Shown: positions 1 to 8,733 of the stretch, piece after piece
Layout of the letters: each line of letters opens with the position of its first letter
Position numbering within the stretch: position 1 is the first letter of the stretch
NCBI GenBank assembly: GCA_031769625.1
Contig: JAUIMM010000483.1
Location: forward strand, 6,020,001-6,084,000
Length of the DNA stretch: 64,000 bases
From: Taudactylus pleione
Lineage: Eukaryota > Chordata > Amphibia > Anura > Myobatrachidae
Reading direction: 5' to 3'
Position numbers and translations under genes: made by a program
Notes under the pieces: model-generated
The model's database searches: none
Told to the model about the DNA's origin: nothing
What the model saw: only the letters and a program-made list of their open reading frames with translations

Positions 1-687
1 AGCTTTGCTTAATGCAGCCTCAGTAATCTTGTTTTTCATGCTGTTTTGCCTTCTTATTGTATATTAATTAATATACTGATTACATTATAAAATGCCTGTC
101 TGAAAAAAGGACTTAATTATACAATATTCATATACGAGAGCAATTGTGAGGGAATCGTACACACTGTTCTGGTAGATACAATGAATTATGTATCAGATGT
201 ATTATTAAAATCATATTTTATCCATTATTAACATGTTACAGCCAGCGAATGCGACTTGAAATCTCTGTGGAAGGTTGCGGCTGGCGTGACCTTATCTGAT
301 ACTCGCCGCGGTACTGGAATTAGGGCTGGATTTTGTCTTAATTCTCAAGTCAAAGGGCACAAATTGAATATTCGCCTCTTTCATTAGGGGCTCCACTTCG
401 GAGAGTGTATGAAACATGTCCTCACAAGTATAATGTTAACTGGAAAGGGATTAAAGAGCTAGATCTGACTAATAATTAGCACTGATGTAGCATTTTATTT
501 CTGAAATTCTTCTGACGTTACACATGTTCTACTGAAAAATAGACGAAAGCCCCGTGACTCCTAGACACCGGTTCCCTCAGAAGGTGACATGTCGTCTACG
601 GTGATAATAGATGGCTCTATAAAGGGTTGTTTAACCCTTTCAGTGCCAGAATTGTGGGGAATTTTATCACTAGCAGTTTTCACGGTT
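1..687. other. No recognisable feature
   Basis: AT-rich sequence with no open reading frame of recognisable family, no tandem repeat and no terminal inverted repeat that I could see. It ends where the first hAT MITE's target duplication begins. Confidence 0.5.
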
Positions 688-695
688 CTAATATA

Positions 696-970
696 CAGAG
701 CCGTAACTGGACTTTTTGGTGCCCTGTGCCAGAAAGAGAATTGGCGCCTGCTCATTTTTCAAATAGGGACATAACGTACCCAAAAAAGGGGAAGAACCTC
801 ATGGGGAAAGGCTGGGGAAGAGATGGGGAGGCCAGGAGATGGAAATAAGAGGAAGCTACAAGTGAGAATGATAATAAACAGAAAATTGAATGGCCTGAAC
901 AGCGCCCCTTGTCCTGCAGTGCCCTGTGCCATGGTACAGGCCGCTCTTCCCTACAGTAGTTATGGCCCTG
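696..970 (+). mobile_element. hAT-type MITE, copy 1
   Basis: A non-autonomous DNA transposon of about 275 bp without coding capacity. It begins CAGAGCCGTAACTGG and ends TTATGGCCCTG, so the ends are imperfect inverted repeats. It is flanked by the near-identical 8-mers CTAATATA (688-695) and CTAATGTA (971-978), the 8-bp target duplication expected of hAT elements. The interior (TTTTTGGTGCCCTGTGCCAG near the left end) is shared with the copies at 2929 and 3430. The one mismatch in the duplication suggests an older insertion than the other two. Superfamily assignment rests on duplication length and the CAG terminus only. Confidence 0.8.
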
Positions 971-1185
971 CTAATGTACACCAGTTTGTTCACATCTTCA
1001 CAAACTACTGTAACTAAAAATATATTTTATTTTCAGGACGGTTTCTCTAAACTCTGACTGACAGACTTTTATTGTTCAATCCTATCCCTACTGCTCCCCC
1101 CTCTGCCTTTACATCACTGTCTATGTCTGGCAGTCAGATCTGGGTTTGGCATATATGTCCAGCATTCACAACCATGGTTGTAGGA

Positions 1186-1462
1186 AGCGACCCGGGCCCG
1201 GGTGAAGGGGTGTGGTCTATTCACGGGAGGCATGACCACGCCCCTCAAAACCTTTTTTTGCAGTGCCTATGATCAGTGTGATTGCTCCTCCCACAGAGAG
1301 TCGGAGACTTTTGCTGTGAGCAGTCTCCCGCTGCAGCCCAGCACACAGCAGCATGTGCTGAGCTGCTGACAGGTAGGAGGGAGGGTGAGGGGTGTCAGAC
1401 CCGGGTCCTCACCAGGCCTCTCCAGCAAGCCTGGGTAATTAGTACCAGCTCCCCCCCATCTT
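1186..1462 (+). repeat. Unclassified GC-rich dispersed repeat, copy 1
   Basis: A GC-rich block sharing ordered segments with 9790-10025 and 15150-15440. The shared parts are a GGGCCCGGG-type start, a GGCGTGGCC/CACGCCCC segment, a short A/T-rich spacer, a GAGCAGTC/CAGCCCAGCACA segment, and CTCCAGCAA followed by GGTAATTAG near the end. No coding sequence is convincing in it. I could not identify clear termini or a target duplication, so the class is unknown. Confidence 0.55.
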
Positions 1463-1519
1463 ACTGGTTGTGATGTCGACAATGAGCACGTTATGTTGAC
1501 CTACTGGTTTTCTGATTCT

Positions 1520-1872
1520 GGGCCTTATTCAGAGATGGACGTAAAGGCGATTACGCACGCAATCGAGCCATTGTTTGCTATGCATAAAAGCCTCACTGGG
1601 TGGTGACAGAGGGAGGTCTGAGAAACGTCTGTCCATTTAAATGCCAATACATGGGCGCGCATAAATTAGCCACTGCGAGTGCAGACGCAGCTCCCAAGGC
1701 TGCAGCATGTCAGACCTGCTGCAAACCCAAGATGGCCGCCGATGTGCGGCGATGTTATCGATATTTACGCGGGAATGCGGCGTCACACGCAGGTACGAAG
1801 GCAGCCGCGGGCGTCTCTATGCTCGGGTGATCTTTGCAGATATTAGCATATTTTCACTGCTGAATCAGACCC
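1520..1872 (+). mobile_element. GGGCCTNATTCAGA-family MITE
   Basis: A non-autonomous element of about 353 bp. It starts GGGCCTTATTCAGAG and ends GCTGAATCAGACCC, whose complement is GGGTCTGATTCAGC, so the ends are imperfect inverted repeats. It is bracketed by TCT at 1517-1519 and 1873-1875. The body (CATAAATTAGCCA, ATCGATATTTACGC, CTATGCTCGGGTGATCTTTG) is shared with 13849-14262. The next element to the right starts directly after the second TCT, so the two insertions are adjacent. Superfamily is uncertain; a 3-bp duplication with GGG termini resembles PIF/Harbinger, but TCT is not the usual TWA target. Confidence 0.65.
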
Positions 1873-1875
1873 TCT

Positions 1876-2424
1876 GGGCCTGATTCAGACCCACTCGCGA
1901 GCAGCTGTCCGCTCGCAAGTGGGTCGATGTTATGGACTGAGCATGCGCACGACGGAGGGAGCTCCGTCGTGCGCATGCGCCAGACGCGACGAGCGAAGGA
2001 AAGTCTTTCGCTCGTTGTGTCTGATCAAAGGGGGCGTGCTGTCGATGTTGATTGACAGCACGCCCCCTTTGGTAGGCGTGCCGGGGACGTGCCTCCCTGA
2101 CGGGGGCGTTCCCATGGGAACGCCTCCCGTCAGAAGCCGGCCCACTGACATCACTAGTGATGTCAGTGGGAGTGATTTTGGCTCTGATAGAGCCAAAATC
2201 ACTCCGGAGCTTGCGGTTGAAAACCTCAACCGCAGGCTCCGGCTCGCAATTTCGATGGTCGCGATGGTCTTGACCATCGCGGCCATCAAAATGCACGCTC
2301 GTATAGCCTGTGGGTGGTGACCCACAGCTATACGAGCGTCCAGAAGGACGCTCCATTTTCATGGAGGCCGGCCCTCATTCAGAGCGTGCGCTCTGCTCAG
2401 AGCGTACGGCTCTGAATGAGGGCC
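1876..2424. mobile_element. Multi-hairpin element, copy A
   Basis: A 549-bp element consisting almost entirely of consecutive inverted repeats. I count eleven or twelve stems, including 1890-1923, 1941-1978 (17 bp perfect, 4-nt loop), 1981-2023 (17 pairs, two of them G-T), 2026-2071 (18 bp perfect), 2097-2133, 2141-2170 (a perfect 30-bp palindrome), 2171-2203 (15 bp, 3-nt loop), 2204-2242, 2254-2287, 2295-2339 and 2370-2424. It opens GGGCCTGATTCAGAC and ends TCTGAATGAGGGCC, with TCT at 1873-1875 and 2425-2427. No protein is plausible; long antisense reading frames here follow from GC content and symmetry. A second copy at 15489 keeps the order of hairpins but changes many stem sequences. Confidence 0.85.
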
Positions 2425-2430
2425 TCTGTC

Positions 2431-2920
2431 CCTAACTCTGACCCTAACTGCAACGCTAACTCCAACCCTAACGTGAGTGGGAACCCTATCCGTCGGAAAG
2501 GGATTGACATGCCGGCGGCTGTTAAGCTGCCAGTTCAAATACCGACAGCAGATTCCCGACAGGATCAAGATCCCGACAGAGGCAGGTAAGTACCCTAACT
2601 TCCCCTGCCCCCCCTAACCCTCCCTTAGTGGTGCCTAACCCTAACCTTCCCCCCATAGTGCCTAACCCTAACCTCTCCGTGGGGGTGCCTAACCCTAATC
2701 TCCCCCCCAAATGTAACCCTAACCCCGCTAGACTCCCTAAATCCTAACCCTCCCCCTCCCTGCGGCTAAAGCTAAGGGCGCCCCTGACTTGCCTTCATTC
2801 GGGATGTCATCCTCGGCGTTCCGGCGTCAGGATTATAATAGGTGTCGGTATTTTGACGCCTATCATAGATCCCTAGCCGGCATTCCGCTGTCGGGATTGT
2901 CACATGACTACATCCCTATC
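2431..2920 (+). repeat. Transposon-like block with CCTAACCC minisatellite
   Basis: Short CCTAACCC-type repeats (2431-2480 and about 2592-2760, spaced by phrases such as CCCTTAGTG and CCCATAGTG) lie among several TCCCGACAG and CCGGCATTCC motifs resembling decayed inverted-repeat ends. Immediately before the main minisatellite is a consensus splice donor, CAGGTAAGTA (2583-2592). Related blocks lie at 6355-7060, 10020-10400 and 21680-22170. No coding sequence and no clear target duplication. The TCGGGATTGTC near 2893 probably marks its right end. Confidence 0.55.
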
Positions 2921-2928
2921 TGTCAGTC

Positions 2929-3198
2929 CAGAGCTGTAACTAGACTTTTTGGTGCCCTGTGCCAGAAAGAGCATTGGTGCCCCCCTCTCCCTCTCCCCCC
3001 CTATTTTTCAAATAGGGATATAAAACACGCATCTGAAAAAGGGCCATGGCCTCATGGGGCAGGGCCAAGGAAGAGATAGGGACGGCCAGGAGATGCTGGG
3101 GTTAAAAGAAGAGGAAGCTAGAAAATTGACAGGCCCGAACGGCACCCCCTGCCCTGCGTTGCCATGGCACAGGACTCACCACCCTAGTTACGGCCCTG
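2929..3198 (+). mobile_element. hAT-type MITE, copy 2
   Basis: A 270-bp non-autonomous element with ends CAGAGCTGTAACTAG and CTAGTTACGGCCCTG, a good inverted-repeat pair. It is flanked on both sides by an identical 8-mer, TGTCAGTC (2921-2928 and 3199-3206), the clearest target duplication in this family here. The interior matches 696-970 and 3430-3707. A pyrimidine-rich expansion (CCCCCCTCTCCCTCTCCCCC) near the left end is private to this copy. Confidence 0.9.
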
Positions 3199-3429
3199 TG
3201 TCAGTCTCCTAGGTATTTCATCATTATGACAGTTCCGAAGTCGACAATCTGTCAATGTCGATATTTTGATTGTGGTGACATTAATGATGGTGAAACTATG
3301 TCGACCGTGTCCCATCTTTCTCCCACTTAGTGTGCTGCAACTTTTCTTAAAGATAAATGTGGTTAACAGCCAATAAAATAAATGTAAATATCCCCCCATA
3401 TAACATGTTGGCAGCAGGTAAATTTTTAG

Positions 3430-3707
3430 CAGAGCTGTAACTAGACTTTTTGGTGCCCTGTACCAGAAAGAGCATTGGTGCCCCCCTCATTTTTCAAAGG
3501 GACATAATTCACCCAAAAAAGGGCCATGGCTTCATGGGGAACGGCCAGGGAAGAGATAGGAGAGGCCAGGAGATGCTTGGGATGAAATAAGAGGAAGCTA
3601 CAAGTGAGAATGATAATAAATAGAAATATGACATGCCCAAACAGCGCCCCCTGACCTGTGGTGCCCTGTGTAATGGCACCGGCCGCACTACCCTAGCACC
3701 GGCCCTG
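3430..3707 (+). mobile_element. hAT-type MITE, copy 3
   Basis: A 278-bp relative of the two preceding MITEs. It starts CAGAGCTGTAACTAG and ends CTAGCACCGGCCCTG. The 8-mer ATTTTTAG occurs immediately outside both ends (3422-3429 and 3708-3715), a perfect target duplication. It has no coding capacity. Three copies within 3 kb, each with its own duplicated target, show separate insertions rather than local duplication. Confidence 0.9.
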
Positions 3708-3715
3708 ATTTTTAG

Positions 3716-4022
3716 GCACTAAGGCTACACTGCTCTTAGTATTTGTGTAACCCGAATTTAAATGAGTTTAGATGCTTGTACTCTAGATAGAAGTTCCAGG
3801 GTCTCCAAATCCAAGTTGCAATAATGATGTAGAGAGGGCAATGTGGCCAATTCGTCACCCAGGGTGTGATGCCCTGGGAGCAGCATGGCCGATGCCTCCC
3901 CAGCACATAATGCTCTGGCCCCGGAACATATACTTCTCTGTCTGGGGAGGGGGGCGATACTCTCTCTTTCTATCCAGGGCACCAAAATGTCTAGCTACGT
4001 CTCTGGCTGGTATCCAGACAGA
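3716..4022. other. No recognisable feature
   Basis: About 300 bp between two mobile elements. Short reading frames occur on both strands, but none has a recognisable domain or repeat structure. Confidence 0.4.
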
Positions 4023-4149
4023 AGATCAACAGTGTTTAGATCGACAGTCAATAGGCCAACACCAGATGGTCGACATGGTCAATAGGTTGACAGGGACAAA
4101 ATGTTGACAGGTTCAAATAGTCTACACAAAAAAAACCCTGTTTTTTTTC

Positions 4150-4296
4150 AACATTTTTAAGGTTAGGATTAAGGGTGAGGGTTAGGCACCTGGGGGAGTA
4201 CTAGGCTACCGGGGGGGATAGTTAGGGTTAGGCAATAGGGATGGGTTTAGGGATAGGCTAGGGTTAGGTTTAGGCAATAGGGGGAGGGTTAGGCAC
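4150..4296 (+). repeat. Telomere-like minisatellite inside transposon
   Basis: Degenerate G-rich tandem repeats of roughly 25-30 bp with cores such as GGGTTAGGCA. The piece GGGATAGTTAGGGTTAGGCA (4214-4233) is almost the same as a phrase recurring in the large array right of 30,656, which makes this the closest relative of the array unit in the left half of the window. The repeat continues past the MITE insertion at 4619-4660. Confidence 0.7.
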
Positions 4297-4618
4297 AGGG
4301 ATGTATTTATAATGGGTGCAGGGTGTTGCGGTGCAACAAGCTCCTGGGTCCAGGGGGGCTCACACACCGCACACCCTGCACCAATTGAATCTTATACTTA
4401 CCTTTCCGTAGTGCTGCTCTGCAGCGCCGAGCCATTACTGGAGAGTAGCAAAAATCACTGGGAAAATGGTGGTGGGCGCCATTTTCCTGGAGACCCCCGC
4501 ATGCGCAGTAGATTCTGGCACTAAGCCGGAAACTACTGTTAGTGCTGTGCCATTGGAGAGAGGAGGGCGCCCACGCTGGGTCTGCACACGGGCCCTCTCC
4601 GCTCTTGAAACGCCCCTG
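4297..4618 (+). mobile_element. hAT-type MITE inserted in minisatellite
   Basis: A 322-bp insertion beginning CAGGGATG and ending CGCCCCTG. The minisatellite 8-mer GTTAGGCA is duplicated exactly on both sides (4289-4296 and 4619-4626), which defines the insertion. No transposase is encoded. A splice-donor-like GTAAGTA occurs on the minus strand at 4395-4401. Because the target is the minisatellite, the minisatellite predates this insertion. Confidence 0.85.
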
Positions 4619-4815
4619 GTTAGGCACTATGGGGAGGATTAGGGTTAAGGTTAAATAAATTAAAAAAAGTATCAACCATTTGCATGTCGACCATTTGAAC
4701 CCGTCGACCTTTTAACTCTGGCGACCAATTTTTCAGCCTTTTGACTTTGTCGACCTATTACCTGTCGACCATCTGGTGTCGACCTATTGACTGTCGATCT
4801 AAATTTTGTCGATCT

Positions 4816-5577
4816 ATTTCACCACACCCTCTCTGGCTGTATGCCATTACCCATGACTCAGTCTCAGCTTCTCTACTTGTCTAAGTTTCATGGCTGCAAG
4901 GAGAAAGTGGAAGGGTGAGGAGGAGGGGGGCTAATAATTGCAGTTTTGATTTTTTTTTTCTGTCCTCTGCTGAATTCGTTTTGAAGCAGCAGAAATGTAA
5001 TTAAACAATAGATCACTGGTTATTCTTTAGCAGAAACAAAAAGTAAATGAACCGTTCACAATATGCTCCTATCCAGAACATTTAACTTCAATGTGACTAG
5101 TAAGCATGTTCCTCCATCAAGAGAACTGCTAGAACAAAGCAGATTTCTAGAGGGAATCTTGCAAAATGTAGAATAGTTGTATTCGCTGCCAAAACAAACG
5201 TGACGTCCCCTCTTTATCAGTCCCCCCCCCGTACTCGGCGCAGCTGTTGGTTTATACAGAGAGGCAGCAGTGATACAGGACACATACACAAGTGACTGCA
5301 TTTCTGTATTAGACAATTAGAACATGTAGGTGCCACAGCCTAACAAGTCAGGTCAGCAGAGTTCAATCTCTGAAACAATGTTATATAACATATTAAATAA
5401 CACTGTGTTCAGTCTGAAAATGTTACTTTACTTTATAATTATCTTATTACTTGTATTCCATTTATTTGCAGATAGCTCCACCCCCAAGCCAATTGGCGTT
5501 CTTATCAAGGAAGGAGAAAGAGTGAGCAGTCATTTTAGTGGGCTAAAAAGTACATTGAGAGAATTATTATGATTCCT
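4816..5577. other. No recognisable feature
   Basis: AT-rich sequence with homopolymer runs (T-run near 4950, C-run near 5221). An 80-residue reading frame at 5330-5572 has a hydrophobic middle but no recognisable family and no supporting context, so I do not call a gene. Confidence 0.4.
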
Positions 5578-6142
5578 GGGGCTTGATGCAGAAACGCACG
5601 ATAACTGCACGTATCGCCGATCTTCCCGCAGTTGAGCAATTATTTGCTACTGAGCATGTGCAAAATATTCTAAAAACCACGACGTTACCCCGTGTTTACG
5701 CACAAATGCGCTGTGGCATATGGGAACGCTGTCGCTGGTATCAGAACAGGTGAGGGAAAACTATGGGTGTTCGTAGGCGGTGACTGGGAATTGTATGCAA
5801 AAAAAAATCTGTCATATGGGCATCTTATGGGAGTGCCGCGGTGTGTCGGTGAAAGCGGCTTGCGTTCTCAGATGCAGAGCCGCAGCCACAGAGGCCATGT
5901 TCAGATGGAGATACTGCGCCTGCTATGGGGCTGCGGCAAGTGTTGATGGTGCACGCGATGGTGCGAAGTTGGTGAAGCACCGCGCAGGGATGCTGAAAGC
6001 GGGTGTTTCAGGGCTTGCTCATTCAGGTACACGCTAGTACACGAGGGGAAGGCAGAAAGTAGTGGTTGTATATTATCGCCTCCGTGGCACCGCTAAATGA
6101 TGTAACCATGCAAGAGACTGCGTGCTCATCTGAATCAGGGCT
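5578..6142. mobile_element. Non-autonomous element with GGGGCTTGATGCAGA / TCTGAATCAGGGCT ends
   Basis: About 565 bp with related inverted ends and a body shared with 26264-26806. Shared phrases include CAGTTGAGCAAT or GAGTTGAGCAAT, TTTGCTACTG, GTGACTGGGA, a GGGCATCTTATGGG or GGGCGTGTTATGGG segment, and TTTCAGGGCTTGC or TCTCAGGGCTTGC. The reading frames within it are not supported as genes. I could not define a target duplication. Confidence 0.55.
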
Positions 6143-6354
6143 TTATGTGTCAATCAGATGGAATATCGGGGGTGAGCTGCGCTTCAAAAGTGTGCTGACA
6201 TGTATTAGGGGTGAGTATGGGGTGGGAAGTGGGAGAAAGGAGGGGGGACGGGGGGAAACACAGGAGGTTGGGTGGGAGGGTGTTGTGTGGTCGACAATAG
6301 GGTCAATAGAGAGATATGGGGGTAACACATGTGCTCTAGTCGGAATCGGTATGA

Positions 6355-7063
6355 TTTACCGCCGGACCCATGCCTAACCCTAATCCCCCTCTAAGTGCCT
6401 AACCCTAACCACCCCTTCCCCGCCGCCTAAACCTAAGTCCCCCGGGGGGGGGTGCCTAACCCTAAGTCCCACCCGGGGTGCCTAACTTATTTAGGATATA
6501 GAGCAAACAAACTGAGATAAAACTAACAGGTGGCCGTCATACTGTGCAGCGCCCCATGAATTCCGGGAGATGCAGGCAGGATACCGGCGGGCGCTATCCC
6601 ACCCGCCAATATACCGACACTTACATCCCGACATGAGACTAAAGATAGGCATCGAAATCCCGGCGCCTATCATTAGCCCCACTACAGAATCCTGACACCC
6701 GGCATACCCCTTGGGGGGACTTAGGGTCAGGCACCCCCCGGGAGGGTTAGGTTAGGGGAAGTGGGGGTCAGTCTTAGGCACCACTAGAGGGGTTTAGGGT
6801 TAGGTACCCCCCCGGGAGAGTTAAGTTTAGAGTGTGGGGAGGGGGAGTTAGGTTTAGGCACTAGCATGGGGAGGTTAAGGTTAGGCACTGGGGGGGGGGA
6901 GTTAGGGTTAGGCACCCCTAAGGGAGGGTTAGGGGGGCGAGAGGGGAGGGTTAGGGTACTTACCTTCAGCTGTCGGGATTTCGAACCGCCGGGCTGCCGC
7001 TGTCAATATTTGATTCGGCGGCATTACATACCGATTCCAAATTCCGGAACCCTGGATGGTGCC
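6355..7063 (-). repeat. Transposon-like block with two telomere-like minisatellites
   Basis: A C-rich minisatellite (6370-6490, GTGCCTAACCCTAA phrases) and a G-rich one (about 6710-6957) face each other across 200 bp containing CCGGCGCCTATCATTAG and CCCGACATGAG motifs. On the minus strand a splice-donor consensus, AAGGTAAGTA, sits at 6957-6966 directly before the minisatellite. TGTCGGGATT motifs flank it on the right. The organisation matches the block at 2431-2920 in the opposite orientation. Confidence 0.55.
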
Positions 7064-8328
7064 CTCTGTCCATTTTGGCTCCCAGAGCTCATTCTCCACT
7101 GGAACCAGCCTCGCTACACCCCTGATGGTAAGGCAGGTGTGAAAAATAGAAATGAAAGGCAGACATTCATGCACGGTACCAAACCTATTTATTTGAGTAG
7201 ACACAGTGCTTCTCTAAGTTGGTGGAATAGATGGCAAAAAAGGCTGTCTTATCCGGTACAGTCTAGAACTGACCCCTGTTAATGGATATGGGTGATGGTA
7301 TGACTCGGTGGGGAGGAGGATAGACCCTTTCAGGGGCTCCTAACCGTACGGTTCTTGACCTGTACGTCTCCCCTGCTTGACCTTCGGCTTCATGGTCTTG
7401 TGCACAGCAGCCTGCTGTAGTATCTTCTGCTTGTCTTTGTGGGTGCGGTCTCAGTAGATGGTGGAGCCAGAAGTCAGCTGCGGTATCGTGTTGTGGGTAC
7501 CGTGGCGGTGTAATACCCAGGCAGTCGTGGTGGCTCCTCGAACCCGTGGAGGGATACACTGCCTTGTTACGCAACGCTGCCGGTGGCATGTAGCGATAAT
7601 GTTCAAGTTAGTCCCGGTGTTGTCGGTATGTATGTGCTCTACCTTGAGGCCTGCAGGGAGTGTGCAGCATATGTCTAAGTCCAGATGTGTGAATTCTACA
7701 ACGCGTTTCAGCCTTCCGGGGTTTATCAAGGAGTTACTGATGTGCAAAAAAAAGTAGTCCCTTTCAAAGGGAACTTCCAGGTCATGTGATGATTATGAGG
7801 CTATAAGGAATGGTCAAATTCGGCGTCAGTGTAATGTGATTCAGGTGTGTGATCAGAATCTTTGGGGGGCATATACTGGGAAGCCCAGCCAACCAATGGG
7901 GGTTGTAAACGGGTGTGGTTACTGGATGAGTGAAATGTAAACAAATATAACGTGGAGCACTGTACATGGGGGTGGGTGGTGCCATGGGGAAATGGGTGGC
8001 TGTATTGTCTTGTGTGTGGTGTGTTATGATGGGTGTGGGAAAGGGGATAAATGACTGGACAGTCAGTCACCCTGATGCTATCTCTATGCATAAGTGTTGT
8101 CTGATTAATGCGGATGGCCGACCTCAGAGTTGTGTGTCGCAGATGCCGGTTGGTTAAACCCCGTGGCATGGTGGTCTCAGCTACCTGAGAGAGGAGGGGA
8201 TGTCTGTATGTGACGGGGGATAAGTAGAATGAGGGGGGGGATGAATGACGAGGTGGGAGGATGGTGTCTGGAGTATTGCAAGGCTCCGTAATGTGGCATG
8301 GTGTCATGTGTCTATGGGATGATTTGGG
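7064..8328. other. Unassigned sequence; possible decayed retroelement
   Basis: No open reading frame has a recognisable domain. The only landmark is a minus-strand motif at 7701-7731 listed separately. The rest contains AT/GT-rich stretches and no tandem array. Confidence 0.4.
7701..7731 (-). other. Degenerate hammerhead-like motif
   Basis: On the minus strand, CTTGATAAAC is followed 10 bases later by GCTGAAACGCG. This layout (TTGANNAA, short hairpin, GAAACGC) is shared with 10611-10646 and 30391-30425 and resembles the two conserved boxes of the hammerhead ribozyme found in Penelope-like elements. The stem between the boxes is poor here, so this is at most a dead remnant. Confidence 0.3.
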
Positions 8329-8419
8329 CACAGTTACTTGGCCTCCAGACATCCCCCCCTGTCGTCGTCCCCCATTTTCCCAAAATTCCCCCCAGCTCCC
8401 CTGAGGCCAAGTAACTGTG
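8329..8419. repeat. Inverted repeat with 17-bp arms
   Basis: CACAGTTACTTGGCCTC (8329-8345) is exactly complementary to GAGGCCAAGTAACTGTG (8403-8419), with a C-rich 57-bp loop. It directly abuts the longer foldback at 8419-8542, so it may be the target-side remains of an older element. Confidence 0.7.
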
Positions 8420-8542
8420 GGGCTTCAGCATAGTCCAAAATTCAAATAGGGGAGCCACACCAACTGCCCAACATCACTGGCCAGGACTCACTGGCAGTTG
8501 GTTTGGCTCCCCTTTTTGAATTTTGGACTATGCTGAAGCCCC
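8419..8542. mobile_element. Foldback MITE, copy 1 (50-bp arms)
   Basis: Left arm 8419-8468 and right arm 8493-8542 are nearly perfect complements around a 24-bp loop. The arms begin GGGGCTTCAGCATAGTCC and contain GGGGAGCCACACCAACTGCC. A second copy with a different loop lies at 14277-14399. The flank ACCTCTGGAGCCACCACTGG is also similar to that copy (CGTCTGGAGATGCCACTGG), so the true element may extend a further 25 bp and end in a hAT-like CAGTGG. Confidence 0.85.
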
Positions 8543-8574
8543 ACCTCTGGAGCCACCACTGGCAGTTACTAATA

Positions 8575-8731
8575 TTCTCTGCATTTTATGGTGGTCGCTG
8601 CTATGCTCTCTGTATCGTATGGTGGTCATTGATGCTCTCTGCATTATATAGTGTTCATTGTAATGATCTCTGTATTAAATGGCAGTCACTGTAATGTTCT
8701 CTGTATTTTATGGTGGTCAATGCAATGCTCT
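8575..8731 (+). repeat. 31-bp minisatellite, about five units
   Basis: Five diverged copies of a roughly 31-bp unit follow one another. Each carries a CTCTCTGTAT-like start, ATGGTGGTC in the middle and a TGTAATG-like end. There is no sign that it is coding. Confidence 0.7.
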
Positions 8732-8733
8732 TT

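Larger units (their letters stand above)
4023..4815. mobile_element. GTCGAC-rich long-TIR element with internal telomere-like minisatellite
   Basis: The left end (about 4023-4125) and right end (about 4670-4815) are long imperfect inverted repeats rich in GTCGAC, for example AGATCGACAGTCAATAGG on the left and its near complement CCTATTGACTGTCGATCT on the right. Between them is a G-rich minisatellite (4150-4296, resuming 4619-4660) with GTTAGGGTTAGGCA motifs. The minisatellite is split by the hAT MITE at 4297-4618. No coding sequence and no certain target duplication. GTCGAC-type phrases near 26890-26940 may be a distant relative. Confidence 0.65.

Noticed and set aside
1865..2362. Overlapping 131-165 residue reading frames on both strands
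   Set aside because: They lie inside the multi-hairpin element. Sense and antisense frames mirror each other because the DNA is self-complementary, and no protein motif is visible.
7801..8352. 183-residue minus-strand reading frame
   Set aside because: His/Pro/Thr/Ser-rich translation from GT-rich DNA, without a family motif. It overlaps the inverted repeat at 8329-8419.
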